Source of the DNA: PALSA-1006 sp964571195
Lineage (GTDB): Bacteria > Pseudomonadota > Gammaproteobacteria > Burkholderiales > Gallionellaceae
NCBI GenBank assembly: GCA_964571195.1
Contig: CAZNAD010000010.1
Span: 1 to 64,000, forward strand
Reading direction: 5' to 3'
DNA length: 64,000 bases
This document shows positions 41,993 to 51,124 of the stretch, piece by piece (position 1 is the first letter of the stretch; each line of letters opens with the position of its first letter). The notes below the pieces were generated by a model, which worked only from the letters and a program-made list of their open reading frames with translations, made no database searches and was not told where the DNA came from. The position numbers and the translations under genes are program-made.

Positions 41993-43264
41993 ATGGTTCC
42001 TCATCTCACCACTGCCCTGAAAGGCCCTCTGCTCGATCTGGAGCAGCGCATCCTTACCGCACAGCCGGGTATCGAACATTGGTTCCGCACACAATGGCTG
42101 GAACATACACCGCCGTTCTACACGTCGGTCGATCTGCGTAACAGTGGTTTCAAGCTGGCTCCGGTGGACACCAATCTGTTTCCCGGCGGCTTTAATAACC
42201 TCAATCCCGATTTTCTTCCGCTATGCGTGCTGGCGATGCAGTCGGCAGTGGAGAAGATATGTCCCGAGGCGCGCGGTGTCTTGCTGATCCCGGAGAATCA
42301 CACCCGCAATCAGTTCTATCTGCAAAACGTGGCGCAACTCGTCACCATCCTCAGACAGGCCGGGATGCATGTGCGCGTCGGTTCGTTGTTGCCCGAGATC
42401 GACCGGCCAACTACGCTGGAACTTGCGAACGGTAATGCGCTGACCTTGGAACCACTGCTTCGTGTCGGCAATCGTCTGAGTGTGGACGGCTTCGACCCTT
42501 GTGTCATCGTGCTCAACAATGATCTGTCCGGTGGTGTCCCGGCGATCCTGACGAATCTGGAGCAGGCGGTATTGCCACCACTGGAAGCGGGCTGGTATGC
42601 GCGTCGCAAGTCGAAACATTTTGCGGCGTACCATCGGGTGACCAAACAATTCGCCGAACTTGTTGGTATCGATCCGTGGCTGATCGACCCGTATTTCGCC
42701 GTGTGCAACCAGGTCGATTTTCAGGAGAAGGTCGGCGGGGAGTGTTTGGCTGCCCAGGTCGATTTCGTGCTGCAACAGGTGCGTGCAAAATATGCCGAAT
42801 ATGGCGTGAAACATGATCCTTTCGTCATCGTCAAGGCCGATGCCGGAACCTATGGCATGGGCATCATGACCGTGAAAGACGCCAGCGAAGTGCGCGACCT
42901 GAACCGCAAGCAGCGCAACAAGATGGCGGTGGTGAAAGAGGGGTTGCAAGTCTCCGACGTGCTGGTGCAAGAAGGGGTGTATACCTTTGAGGACTTGGAT
43001 GGCGCGGTGGCCGAGCCGGTGGTGTACATGATAGACCGCCATGTGGTCGGTGGTTTCTATCGGGTGCATACCGAGCGCGGTGTTGACGAGAACCTCAATG
43101 CGCCCGGTATGCGCTTCGAGCCGCTGGCATTCGAGCAATGTTGCACCTTGCCCAACCCTGATTGCGCGCCAGATGATATGCCGAACCGTTTTTATGCTTA
43201 CGGTGTGGTGGCCAGACTCGCCATGCTGGCCGCGTCACTGGAACTGGAAGAGATGGTCGCGTGA
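41993..43264 (+). CDS. gshA: glutamate-cysteine ligase, proteobacterial (Acidithiobacillus-type) family
   Basis: First enzyme of glutathione synthesis. The 423-residue protein belongs to the GshA family first described from Acidithiobacillus ferrooxidans, not the E. coli type: PFYTSVDLRNSGFKLAPVDT and NLFPGGFNN near the N terminus, KADAGTYGMGIMTV in the centre and FEPLAFEQCC near the end. Its stop overlaps the apbE GTG. First gene of a tightly overlapping six-gene run ending with ptsI. Confidence 0.9.
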   Translation: MVPHLTTALKGPLLDLEQRILTAQPGIEHWFRTQWLEHTPPFYTSVDLRNSGFKLAPVDTNLFPGGFNNLNPDFLPLCVLAMQSAVEKICPEARGVLLIPENHTRNQFYLQNVAQLVTILRQAGMHVRVGSLLPEIDRPTTLELANGNALTLEPLLRVGNRLSVDGFDPCVIVLNNDLSGGVPAILTNLEQAVLPPLEAGWYARRKSKHFAAYHRVTKQFAELVGIDPWLIDPYFAVCNQVDFQEKVGGECLAAQVDFVLQQVRAKYAEYGVKHDPFVIVKADAGTYGMGIMTVKDASEVRDLNRKQRNKMAVVKEGLQVSDVLVQEGVYTFEDLDGAVAEPVVYMIDRHVVGGFYRVHTERGVDENLNAPGMRFEPLAFEQCCTLPNPDCAPDDMPNRFYAYGVVARLAMLAASLELEEMVA

Positions 43265-44337
43265 GTCTGCTCCCGCGTTCGCTGAATATCTTTGCAGTGC
43301 CGCTATGGTCGCGGTCGTGGCCAGTGTTTTTGCTTGCCGTACTGCTTGCGGCATGCGGCAAGACGCCGCCGACCTATCAGGAACAGGGTTATGTGTTCGG
43401 AACGCTGGTGGAGATCAGTATCTACGGCGAGGATGAGGCACGCGCCAGACAGGCAGTCACGCTGGTGATGCGCGAGTTCCAGCGCTTGCACGATATGTTG
43501 CATGCATGGAAGCCTTCCGAATTGAGCGCGTTGAATGCGGCGTTCTTGCATGGAAAGACTCAGGAAGTATCGCCGGAACTGGCGATGCTGCTGGTCGATG
43601 CGGCGCGTGTTTCCACCGCATCTGCGGGTTTGTTCAATCCCGCCATCGGCGGATTGATCCAGGCGTGGGGGTTTCAGGCGGACGATTTCAAGGCGGTGTT
43701 GCCGGAGCGGGACAGGTTGTCAAGCTTGCTGAAAGCGCGTCCGCAGATGAGCGACATCGTGTTCGAGGGCGGGCGGGTGAGCAGCCGTAACCCTGCGGTA
43801 CAGCTCGATCTGGGCGGCTATGCCAAGGGTTATGCGCTTGATCGTGCTGCCGCGATACTGAAACAGCAGGGTATGCACAATGCACTCATCAACATCGGCG
43901 GCAATGTGCTGGCCATGGGCAGACACGGCGAGCGCGAATGGCGTGTCGGCATCCAGCATCCGCGCCGATCCGGGCCGCTGGCGACACTGGCGTTGCACGA
44001 CGGTGAAGCCATCGGCACGTCGGGAGATTATCAGCGCTATTTTGAGCTGGACGGGCAGCGTTATTGCCATCTGATCGATCCGCGCACGGGCTATCCGGTA
44101 CAAGGCGTGCAAGCGGTCACCATCATCACGCACGGCGAGCATGCGGGGCTGTTGTCCGATGCTTCATCCAAGCCGCTGTTCCTGTCGGGGGTGTCCGGGT
44201 GGCGTGATGCCGCACGGCGGATGCGACTCGGCGAGGCGATGCTGGTCGATGCGGAGGGCGTGGTGCACCTTAGCGCTGAGATGCAGAAACGGCTAGAATT
44301 CACCGATAAGTCCACGCTGAAAAGGGTCGAGCCATGA
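43261..44337 (+). CDS. apbE: FAD:protein FMN transferase, lipoprotein form
   Basis: A 358-residue periplasmic flavin transferase that attaches FMN to Thr of target flavoproteins such as NqrC/RnfG. Signal peptide ends LLAVLLAACGK (lipobox). ApbE motifs are present: LDLGGYAKGYALDRAA, NIGGNVLAMG, GTSGDYQRYFE and HLIDPRTGYPV. GTG 43261 overlaps the gshA stop by four bases, and the stop overlaps the next ATG. No Nqr/Rnf genes are in the window. Confidence 0.92.
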   Translation: MSLLPRSLNIFAVPLWSRSWPVFLLAVLLAACGKTPPTYQEQGYVFGTLVEISIYGEDEARARQAVTLVMREFQRLHDMLHAWKPSELSALNAAFLHGKTQEVSPELAMLLVDAARVSTASAGLFNPAIGGLIQAWGFQADDFKAVLPERDRLSSLLKARPQMSDIVFEGGRVSSRNPAVQLDLGGYAKGYALDRAAAILKQQGMHNALINIGGNVLAMGRHGEREWRVGIQHPRRSGPLATLALHDGEAIGTSGDYQRYFELDGQRYCHLIDPRTGYPVQGVQAVTIITHGEHAGLLSDASSKPLFLSGVSGWRDAARRMRLGEAMLVDAEGVVHLSAEMQKRLEFTDKSTLKRVEP

Positions 44338-44540
44338 GTTCGCCGCACGAAGATGCACTACAGGAAAACATACGCCGTACCGCGAGTGTGCATGCACTGA
44401 AGCAGATCCACGCCATCGTGGAGGAAGAGCGCAGGACCGAAGCACTGGTGGGGCGTGTGTTGCATGCGTTCCTGCTGTATGGCTGGCTAGTCCTGTTGCT
44501 GTTGGCCGGTATCGTGGCTCATTTTATGGGGGTGATTTGA
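44334..44540 (+). CDS. small membrane protein between apbE and the PTS genes
   Basis: A 68-residue protein: about 45 soluble, charged residues (EEERRTEALVGRVL), then one C-terminal helix (LYGWLVLLLLAGIVAHFMGV). Its ATG overlaps the apbE TGA and its TGA overlaps the EIIA ATG, so it is translated as part of the run. No family recognised; a tail-anchored partner for ApbE or EIIA would be speculation. Confidence 0.75.
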   Translation: MSSPHEDALQENIRRTASVHALKQIHAIVEEERRTEALVGRVLHAFLLYGWLVLLLLAGIVAHFMGVI

Positions 44541-44971
44541 TGGTTGGTATCCTGTTGGTGACACACAATGGTTTGGGCGACAGCCTGGTCGATTGTGTGC
44601 GCCATGTGATGGGCAGCACCCCTTCCCATGTGAAGGTGCTTTCCGTGCTGGCCAGTGATGATCCGCAGCAGAAAGAGGCCGAGGGGCGGGCGTTGATCGA
44701 TCAGCTCGATACCGGCAGGGGAGTGTTGATCCTGTGTGATGTGTTCGGTGCGACGCCGAGCAACATCGCACAACGCCTGCAACAACCGGGGCGGGTGGAA
44801 GGTGTAGCTGGGGTCAATCTGCCGATGATGCTGCGCGTGATGGTGTGCAGCCGTGACCGCTCTTTACCGGAGTTGGCGCAGCGCGCGCTGGACGGTGGTC
44901 GTGAATGTATCGTCTCAATGGGTTCGGAATCGAAAGGCTGTGATGTTGAAACAAGATGCGCAGATAATTAA
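44540..44971 (+). CDS. PTS EIIA component, mannose family
   Basis: A 143-residue soluble protein of the EIIA(Man) fold. MVGILLVTHNGLGDSL contains the phosphorylatable His9, and CDVFGATPSNIAQRL follows. It accepts phosphate from HPr. No EIIB/C/D transporter genes are nearby, so its role is probably regulatory, as in other betaproteobacteria. ATG 44540 has GGGGGTG upstream. Its last 29 bases overlap ptsH. Confidence 0.92.
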   Translation: MVGILLVTHNGLGDSLVDCVRHVMGSTPSHVKVLSVLASDDPQQKEAEGRALIDQLDTGRGVLILCDVFGATPSNIAQRLQQPGRVEGVAGVNLPMMLRVMVCSRDRSLPELAQRALDGGRECIVSMGSESKGCDVETRCADN

Positions 44972-45212
44972 CAAGTTGGGACTCCATGCGCGAGCATCTG
45001 CCAAGCTCACCCAGCTCGCTTCGCAGTATCCCTGCGAGGTATGGCTGTCGCGTAATGGCCGCCGCATCAATGCCAAGAGCATCATGGGCGTGATGATGCT
45101 GGCCGCCGCCAAGGGTGCCACGGTTACCATTGAGACCGACGGAGAGCAGGAGCAGGAAGCGATGGCGGCAATCGTGGCATTGATCGGTGATTATTTCGGG
45201 GAGGGCGAATGA
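44943..45212 (+). CDS. ptsH: phosphocarrier protein HPr
   Basis: An 89-residue HPr with active His15 in KLGLHARAS and the regulatory Ser46 in AKSIMGVMMLA. The presence of the Ser46 site suggests control by an HPr kinase encoded elsewhere. ATG 44943 is inside the EIIA gene; its stop overlaps the ptsI ATG. Confidence 0.95.
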   Translation: MLKQDAQIINKLGLHARASAKLTQLASQYPCEVWLSRNGRRINAKSIMGVMMLAAAKGATVTIETDGEQEQEAMAAIVALIGDYFGEGE

Positions 45213-46933
45213 GTTTCGCGCTACACGGTCTGCCGGTCTCGCAGGGGATCGCTATCGGCCATGCACATCTGGTGTCGCATGCCGCGCTGGAAGTGACCCA
45301 TTATGTGTTGCCCAAGCATCTGGTTCATGAAGAAGTCGCTCGTCTCGATGAGGCGCTGGAAACGACACGTAAGGAATTGAGCGGGCTACGCGAGTTTCGT
45401 CCGCTACAGGCGGCAGCCGAATTCGACGCGTTCCTCGATCTGCATTTGATGATCCTGGGCGATGAGCATATCAGTAATGCCGCGCGAGAAATGATCGTCC
45501 GCGAACACTGCAATGCGGAATGGGCGCTGAAGACGCAGATGGAGGCGTTGGTTGGCCAATTCGAGGCGTTTGAGGATGCCTATCTGCGCGAACGCAAGAC
45601 CGATGTTGTGCAGGTGGTCGAGCGTATCCTCAAGACCATGAGCGGACAACTCGGCTATACACCGCCCAGTGCACAACACGACCAGAACCTGATCCTGGTT
45701 GCCCATGATGTGAGTCCGGCCGATCTGATCCAGCTCAAGCCACATCGCTTCTGCGCCATTCTCACCGATGTGGGCGGAGCCACTTCCCACACCGCCATCG
45801 TGGCGCGCGGATTGAACACCCCGTGCGTGGTCGGCCTGCACCATGCGCGCGAACTCATCAAAGACCACGATATGCTTATCGTGGACGGCGAACAGGGCGT
45901 CGTGCTGGTCAACCCGGACAAGCAGTTGCTGGCCGAATACAAGTTGCGCCACAGCCAGCTGGAGTTGGAGCGGCAGAAGCTCAAACGCTTGAAGACTGCT
46001 CATGCCAACACGCTGGACGGTACCCATATCGAGTTGCATGCCAATATCGAGATGCCGCACGACCTGATTGATGTCAAAGAGAACGGTGCCACGGGTATCG
46101 GCCTGTTCCGCAGCGAATTTCTGTTTCTCAACCGTGACGAGTTGCCGGATGAAGAAGAACAGTTCGAAGCGTACCGCGCGGTGGTGGAGGGGATGGATGG
46201 CTTGCCTGTCACTATTCGCACCTTCGATCTGGGTGCGGATAAACAGATCAAAGGTGCGGTACGTGTCGCCAGTAATCCTGCTTTGGGCTTGCGTGCGATA
46301 CGTCTGTGCCTGGCCGAGCCCCAGCTTTTTCGCACACAGCTGCGCGCCCTGCTGCGAGCTTCGGCCTACGGCAATCTGAAAATATTGGTGCCGATGTTGT
46401 CCGGTGTCGCGGAGATCAACCAGACACTGCAATTCATCGCCTCGACCAAGCAGATGCTGAGCGCGGAAGGTATCACCTACAATCCGGCGGTGCCGATCGG
46501 CGGCATGATCGAGATCCCGGCAGCCGCGTTGGCATTGAACATGTTCGTGAAGAAGCTGGATTTTCTGTCTATCGGCACCAATGACTTGATCCAGTACACT
46601 TTGGCGATCGACCGCACCGATGAGGAGGTGGCGCATCTTTATGATCCGCTGCATCCGGCGGTTTTGTATTTGCTGGCACACGTCATTTCCAGCGCCAACA
46701 AGGCCAATGTGCCGATTTCGGTGTGCGGTGAGATGGCGGGTGAGTTGGCCTATACTCGCTTGCTGCTGGGTTTCGGTTTGCGCCAGTTTTCGATGAACCC
46801 GGCGCAGTTACTGGCCACGAAGCAACGCGTGTTGACCACCAGTCTGCCTGAGATATTGCCGCTCGCACAGAAGATATTGCGCCTGGAAGATCCGCTCAAG
46901 ATACAGGAGCTGCTGAACCGCTTGAACGGTTGA
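45209..46933 (+). CDS. ptsI: phosphoenolpyruvate-protein phosphotransferase (enzyme I)
   Basis: A 574-residue enzyme I that phosphorylates HPr from PEP. The active His is in GGATSHTAIVARGL; PEP-binding segments (GIGLFRSEFLFLNRDELP, PMLSG, SIGTNDLIQYTLAIDR) and the catalytic Cys in SVCGEMAGE are present. It is the last gene of the gshA-apbE-PTS run. Confidence 0.96.
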   Translation: MSFALHGLPVSQGIAIGHAHLVSHAALEVTHYVLPKHLVHEEVARLDEALETTRKELSGLREFRPLQAAAEFDAFLDLHLMILGDEHISNAAREMIVREHCNAEWALKTQMEALVGQFEAFEDAYLRERKTDVVQVVERILKTMSGQLGYTPPSAQHDQNLILVAHDVSPADLIQLKPHRFCAILTDVGGATSHTAIVARGLNTPCVVGLHHARELIKDHDMLIVDGEQGVVLVNPDKQLLAEYKLRHSQLELERQKLKRLKTAHANTLDGTHIELHANIEMPHDLIDVKENGATGIGLFRSEFLFLNRDELPDEEEQFEAYRAVVEGMDGLPVTIRTFDLGADKQIKGAVRVASNPALGLRAIRLCLAEPQLFRTQLRALLRASAYGNLKILVPMLSGVAEINQTLQFIASTKQMLSAEGITYNPAVPIGGMIEIPAAALALNMFVKKLDFLSIGTNDLIQYTLAIDRTDEEVAHLYDPLHPAVLYLLAHVISSANKANVPISVCGEMAGELAYTRLLLGFGLRQFSMNPAQLLATKQRVLTTSLPEILPLAQKILRLEDPLKIQELLNRLNG

Positions 46934-47037
46934 CTGGCGGGACTTTCTGTAGCGCCGCTCCGACGACGTTGAGGCAGAGGGATGTGCTTGCTATACTGCG
47001 CCACAAATCAATGACAACACTCCAAGGGAGTAGGGGG

Positions 47038-47691
47038 ATGAACAACATGGAACAAGCACGCTTCAATATGGTGGAACAACAGATCCGTCCGTGGGATGTT
47101 CTGGACATGACGGTATTGGATCTGTTGAAAAAGATCAAACGTGAACATTTCGTCCCCGCCGAGCAACGTGCGCTGGCTTTCGTGGATATGGATATCCCGC
47201 TGGGCTACGGTGCCAAGATGTGGCAGCCCAAGCTGGAGGCGCGTGCCGTGCAGGCGTTGAAGTTGCAGCCGTCAGATCAAGTGCTGGAGATCGGTACCGG
47301 CAGCGGCTATCTGACCGCGCTGTTATGTTCTCTTGCCGGACATGTGACCAGCGTGGAGATTGTGAAGGAACTCAGTGCGGCGGCAGGCCGCAACCTCACA
47401 GCCGCTCGCATCGACAATGTCACACTCGAAATCGGTGATGCGGCGAACGGTTGGGGTGCGGGCCTGTATGACGCGATCGTGTTGACGGGTTCGGTGCCGT
47501 TGCAACCCGCCGCATTGATGAAGAGCCTGAAAGTTGGCGGACGTCTGTTCGCGGTGATCGGCGATGCGCCGGCGATGAAAGCCACGCTGGTAACCCGAAC
47601 GGCCGAAGACGCATTCCACAGCACGGCGCTGTTCGAAATAAGCGTAGCACCGCTGCTGAATGCGTCGCAGCCGGACCGGTTCATTTTTTAG
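47038..47691 (+). CDS. protein-L-isoaspartate O-methyltransferase family protein
   Basis: A 217-residue Pcm-like methyltransferase with SAM motif VLEIGTGSGYLTALL; the N terminus NMVEQQIRPWDVLD is typical of the Pcm-related proteins that precede tolC in betaproteobacteria, rather than of canonical Pcm. ATG 47038 lies behind GGGAGTAGGGGG; a longer frame from 46930 is unlikely. Here the downstream gene is instead rfbD, convergent. Substrate may not be isoaspartate. Confidence 0.85.
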   Translation: MNNMEQARFNMVEQQIRPWDVLDMTVLDLLKKIKREHFVPAEQRALAFVDMDIPLGYGAKMWQPKLEARAVQALKLQPSDQVLEIGTGSGYLTALLCSLAGHVTSVEIVKELSAAAGRNLTAARIDNVTLEIGDAANGWGAGLYDAIVLTGSVPLQPAALMKSLKVGGRLFAVIGDAPAMKATLVTRTAEDAFHSTALFEISVAPLLNASQPDRFIF

Positions 47692-47731
47692 GATAAAGGC
47701 GGGTGCGAGGCTCGTGATTGAGAAGACTCCC

Positions 47732-48628
47732 TTAATAAGGGAAGTTTTGATTCAAGCAGGTCGCCAAATCATCCTGCCATTCGGGCAGGGAAAGTCCAAA
47801 AGTCTGGCGGATCTTTTCTGTCGATAGAATTGAATTTTTTGGTCGTTTTGCCGGAAGCGGATATTCCTCTGTGGAAATAGGATGGATGTTTATCGTCTTA
47901 TTTCTGAGTTGAGTATCGTGCTGGCGTGCCAATCTTAGAATCTCTTCCGCGTACTGATGCCAGTTGGTGTGGCCTCCCGCAGTCAGATGATATATCCCGG
48001 AAAGATGTGTGTCCCGCGTAATGATCTGTGGGTTTCCCAATATCTGCAAGGTTGCGTCCGCCAGTAAACGTGCCCATGTCGGGGCTCCGAATTGATCAGC
48101 CACGATGCGGAGTTCATCCCGTTCTTTTGCCAGGCGCAACACTGTCTTGATGAAATTTCCGCCGTGTATGCCATACACCCAGCTGGTGCGCAGAATGAGA
48201 TGCCTGCATCCGGCCGATTGAATTGCAAGTTCGCCGGCAAGTTTGGTTTTTCCATATACGCTTTGGGGATTCGGCGGGGTGTCTTCGCGATAAGGGGTCG
48301 TGTTATTGCCGTCGAACACATAGTCGGTCGAATAATGTACCAACAACGCATCAAGCTGCTTTGCCTCCTCTGCCAATATTTGGGGAGCGACCCCGTTCAC
48401 CCGCATGGATAAATCCGCTTCCGATTCGGCTTTATCCACTGCAGTGTAGGCGGCCGGATTGAGGATGATGTCTGGCCTCACTTCGCGTACGGATCGACAG
48501 ATTGAATCCGGATCTGACAGGTCAAGCCGGTCGCGTCCTGGGGAAATGACGTAGTAAGACGAGGAGAGTCGTCGCTGTAGCTCCCATCCAACTTGGCCAT
48601 TGGCGCCGGTCAATAAGATCGTTCTCAA
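47732..48628 (-). CDS. rfbD: dTDP-4-dehydrorhamnose reductase
   Basis: Last enzyme of dTDP-L-rhamnose synthesis, 298 residues. NAD(P)-binding GANGQVGWELQRRL, LNPAAYTAVDKAE and the active YxxxK (VYGKTKLAGE) are present. Last gene of waaC-waaA-rfbBACD; its ATG overlaps the rfbC stop by four bases. Confidence 0.95.
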   Translation of the reverse strand: MRTILLTGANGQVGWELQRRLSSSYYVISPGRDRLDLSDPDSICRSVREVRPDIILNPAAYTAVDKAESEADLSMRVNGVAPQILAEEAKQLDALLVHYSTDYVFDGNNTTPYREDTPPNPQSVYGKTKLAGELAIQSAGCRHLILRTSWVYGIHGGNFIKTVLRLAKERDELRIVADQFGAPTWARLLADATLQILGNPQIITRDTHLSGIYHLTAGGHTNWHQYAEEILRLARQHDTQLRNKTINIHPISTEEYPLPAKRPKNSILSTEKIRQTFGLSLPEWQDDLATCLNQNFPY

Positions 48629-49176
48629 GGAAATAGCTCTGCTTTATCCAGCGATATGCCAATGGCATCTTTTTGGGATAGTTGCGGGGGGGCAGACAGT
48701 GGCCAATCAATGGCCAATTGAGGGTCGTTCCAGGCGATGCAGCGTTCGTGTTCCGGGGCCCAGTAATCGGTTGTCTTGTAGAGAAATTCGGCGTTTTCGG
48801 AGAGGACGGCAAAGCCGTGGGCAAATCCTTCAGGGATCCACAACATGCGCTTGTTCTCGGCCGAAAGATGGACGCCCACCCACTGACCAAAGGTTGGCGA
48901 AGACCTGCGGATATCTACTGCGACATCGAACACCTCGCCATAGGTTACGCGTACCAACTTCCCTTGCGGCTGTCGGATCTGGTAATGCAGTCCGCGCAAC
49001 ACGCCCTGTGAGGAGCGGGAATGGTTGTCCTGCACAAAACCGACCGGATAGCCGATTGATTGTTCAAATTGCTTTTGATTGTAACTTTCATAGAAAAACC
49101 CGCGTGTATCGCCGAACACTTTTGGCTCGACAATCCAGCAGTCCCGAATTCCGGTCTCAATGATCCGCATGCTCAT
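48625..49176 (-). CDS. rfbC: dTDP-4-dehydrorhamnose 3,5-epimerase
   Basis: A 183-residue cupin epimerase. Core motifs FVQDNHSRSSQGVLRGLHYQ (catalytic His in LRGLHYQ) and GEVFDVAVDIRRSSPTFG are canonical. Overlaps rfbA by one base and rfbD by four. A second, more divergent member of this family is at 53815-54375. Confidence 0.95.
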   Translation of the reverse strand: MSMRIIETGIRDCWIVEPKVFGDTRGFFYESYNQKQFEQSIGYPVGFVQDNHSRSSQGVLRGLHYQIRQPQGKLVRVTYGEVFDVAVDIRRSSPTFGQWVGVHLSAENKRMLWIPEGFAHGFAVLSENAEFLYKTTDYWAPEHERCIAWNDPQLAIDWPLSAPPQLSQKDAIGISLDKAELFP

Positions 49177-50051
49177 CAGAATCTGCGCTCAGTCAGCAAG
49201 CTGGCGAGGTAGCGGCCATAGCCATTCTTTGAGAGTGGTACGATCAAGCGCCGCAATTGCTCGGCATCGATATAACCTTTGTTGTAGGCGATCTCTTCGG
49301 GACAGGCGACCTTCAGGCCCTGCCTCTTTTCCAGCGTTTCGATGAAGGCGGAAGCCTCCAGCAAGGATTCATGTGTGCCGGTATCCAGCCATGCATAACC
49401 TCGCCCCATTATTTGTACATCGAGGGAACCCCGATCCAGATAGATCTGGTTGACGGCGGTGATCTCCAGCTCACCGCGAGCAGATGGTCGGATCGATTTG
49501 GCGATCTGCACGACATCATTGTCGTAGAAATACAAGCCTGTCACAGCATAATTGGATTTTGGTTTGGCGGGTTTCTCTTCGATGCTGAGAGCCTGGCCGT
49601 GAGCATCGAAATCCACCACGCCATAACGCTCGGGATCATGCACGTGGTAGGCAAAAACTGTCCCTCCCTTTTCCTTGTTGGCTGCGGCGGAGAGTAGCTT
49701 GTCGAAACCGTGACCATAAAAGATATTGTCGCCGAGCACCAGAGAGCATCCCCCGCTGCCGATGAATGAATCGCCGATGATGAAGGCTTGTGCGAGTCCG
49801 TCGGGGGAGGGCTGGACTGCGTAGGAGAAATTCATTCCCCACTGGCTTCCGTCACCGAGCAATTGCTCAAAGCGCGAGGTATCTTGCGGTGTAGAGATGA
49901 TCAGTACGTTGCGGATACCCGCCAGCATGAGAGCGCTTAGCGGATAATATATCATGGGCTTGTCATAGACCGGCAAAAGCTGCTTTGAGACAGCTTGGGT
50001 TACCGGGTAAAGACGCGTGCCAGAGCCACCGGCGAGAATGATCCCCTTCAT
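49176..50051 (-). CDS. rfbA: glucose-1-phosphate thymidylyltransferase
   Basis: A 291-residue nucleotidyltransferase making dTDP-glucose. GGSGTRLYPVTQAVSKQLLP, KPMIYYPLSALMLAGI and LGDNIFYGHGF are diagnostic. Overlaps rfbB by four bases in the waaC-waaA-rfbBACD unit. Confidence 0.96.
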   Translation of the reverse strand: MKGIILAGGSGTRLYPVTQAVSKQLLPVYDKPMIYYPLSALMLAGIRNVLIISTPQDTSRFEQLLGDGSQWGMNFSYAVQPSPDGLAQAFIIGDSFIGSGGCSLVLGDNIFYGHGFDKLLSAAANKEKGGTVFAYHVHDPERYGVVDFDAHGQALSIEEKPAKPKSNYAVTGLYFYDNDVVQIAKSIRPSARGELEITAVNQIYLDRGSLDVQIMGRGYAWLDTGTHESLLEASAFIETLEKRQGLKVACPEEIAYNKGYIDAEQLRRLIVPLSKNGYGRYLASLLTERRF

Positions 50052-51115
50052 GCTTTCCTCCTGTCGGTATAGTTCTGGTCAATCCACTTTTGGTACTCTC
50101 CACTGATGACGCTGTCGACCCATCCGGTGTTGGATAGATACCACTCCACCGTTTTGCGCAGTCCGCTTTCGAAGGTCTCTTGCGGTTTCCAGCCCAGCAC
50201 TCTTTCGATCTTGCTTGCATCAATCGCATAACGCCGGTCGTGTCCAGGGCGGTCTTGCACATGGGTGATCAGCCGGCTATGCGGCGCACTTTGAGGGCGG
50301 AGTTCGTCAAGGATGGCGCAGATGGATAGAACGACTTCGAGATTGCTCTTCTCGTTCCATCCCCCGATATTGTATGTCTCGCCAAGTTGGCCTTGTTCAA
50401 GCACCAAACACAATGCGCGTGCGTGGTCATCAACGTAAAGCCAGTCTCGAATGTTGTCTCCTTTGCCGTATATGGGCACGGGTTTGCCATTCATCGCGTT
50501 GAGTATGGTCAGTGGAATCAATTTTTCCGGAAAGTGGAACGGGCCATAATTGTTGGAGCAATTGGTCGTGATCACGGGGAGTCCGTATGTGTGATGCCAT
50601 GCGCGTACCAGATGATCCGAGGCTGCTTTGCTTGCCGAGTAAGGAGAGTTTGGCTCGTAAGCGGTTTGTTCAGTAAAGAATCCGGTTGCTCCCAAGCTGC
50701 CGTAGACTTCATCGGTAGAGATATGGTGGAAGCGAAATGCTGCTTTGCGTGGGGGGGGCAAAGAGTTCCAGTAGTTGCGCGCCGCTTCCAGCAAGGTATA
50801 GGTTCCGACAATATTGGTTTGGATGAATGCTGCGGGGCCTGAAATGGAGCGATCGACATGCGATTCGGCCGCCAGATGCATGACAGCATCGGGCTGGTGT
50901 TCGCGAAACACGCGGGAAACATCCTCGGCGTTGCAGATATCCACTTTTTCAAAGGAGTAGCGCGGATTGCTTGAAACAGAGTCCAAGGATCGCAGATTGC
51001 CCGCATAGGTCAGTTTGTCGAGATTGACCACACTATAGCCGGTATCGCTGATAAGTTGTCGGATCGCGGCTGAACCGATGAATCCAGCACCGCCGGTAAT
51101 GAGGATTCTATTCAT
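50048..51115 (-). CDS. rfbB: dTDP-glucose 4,6-dehydratase
   Basis: A 355-residue SDR enzyme: GGAGFIGSAAIRQL, HLAAESHVDRSI, the STDEVYGSLG active-site segment and YSASKAASDHLV (YxxxK). Makes dTDP-4-keto-6-deoxyglucose for rhamnose. Starts nine bases after the waaA stop. Confidence 0.96.
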   Translation of the reverse strand: MNRILITGGAGFIGSAAIRQLISDTGYSVVNLDKLTYAGNLRSLDSVSSNPRYSFEKVDICNAEDVSRVFREHQPDAVMHLAAESHVDRSISGPAAFIQTNIVGTYTLLEAARNYWNSLPPPRKAAFRFHHISTDEVYGSLGATGFFTEQTAYEPNSPYSASKAASDHLVRAWHHTYGLPVITTNCSNNYGPFHFPEKLIPLTILNAMNGKPVPIYGKGDNIRDWLYVDDHARALCLVLEQGQLGETYNIGGWNEKSNLEVVLSICAILDELRPQSAPHSRLITHVQDRPGHDRRYAIDASKIERVLGWKPQETFESGLRKTVEWYLSNTGWVDSVISGEYQKWIDQNYTDRRKA

Positions 51116-51124
51116 GGGGGGATT

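Noticed and set aside
47728..47748. Terminator between the Pcm-like gene and rfbD
   Set aside because: The stem is only five base pairs with a four-T run, and part of it lies in the rfbD stop region; too weak to call.
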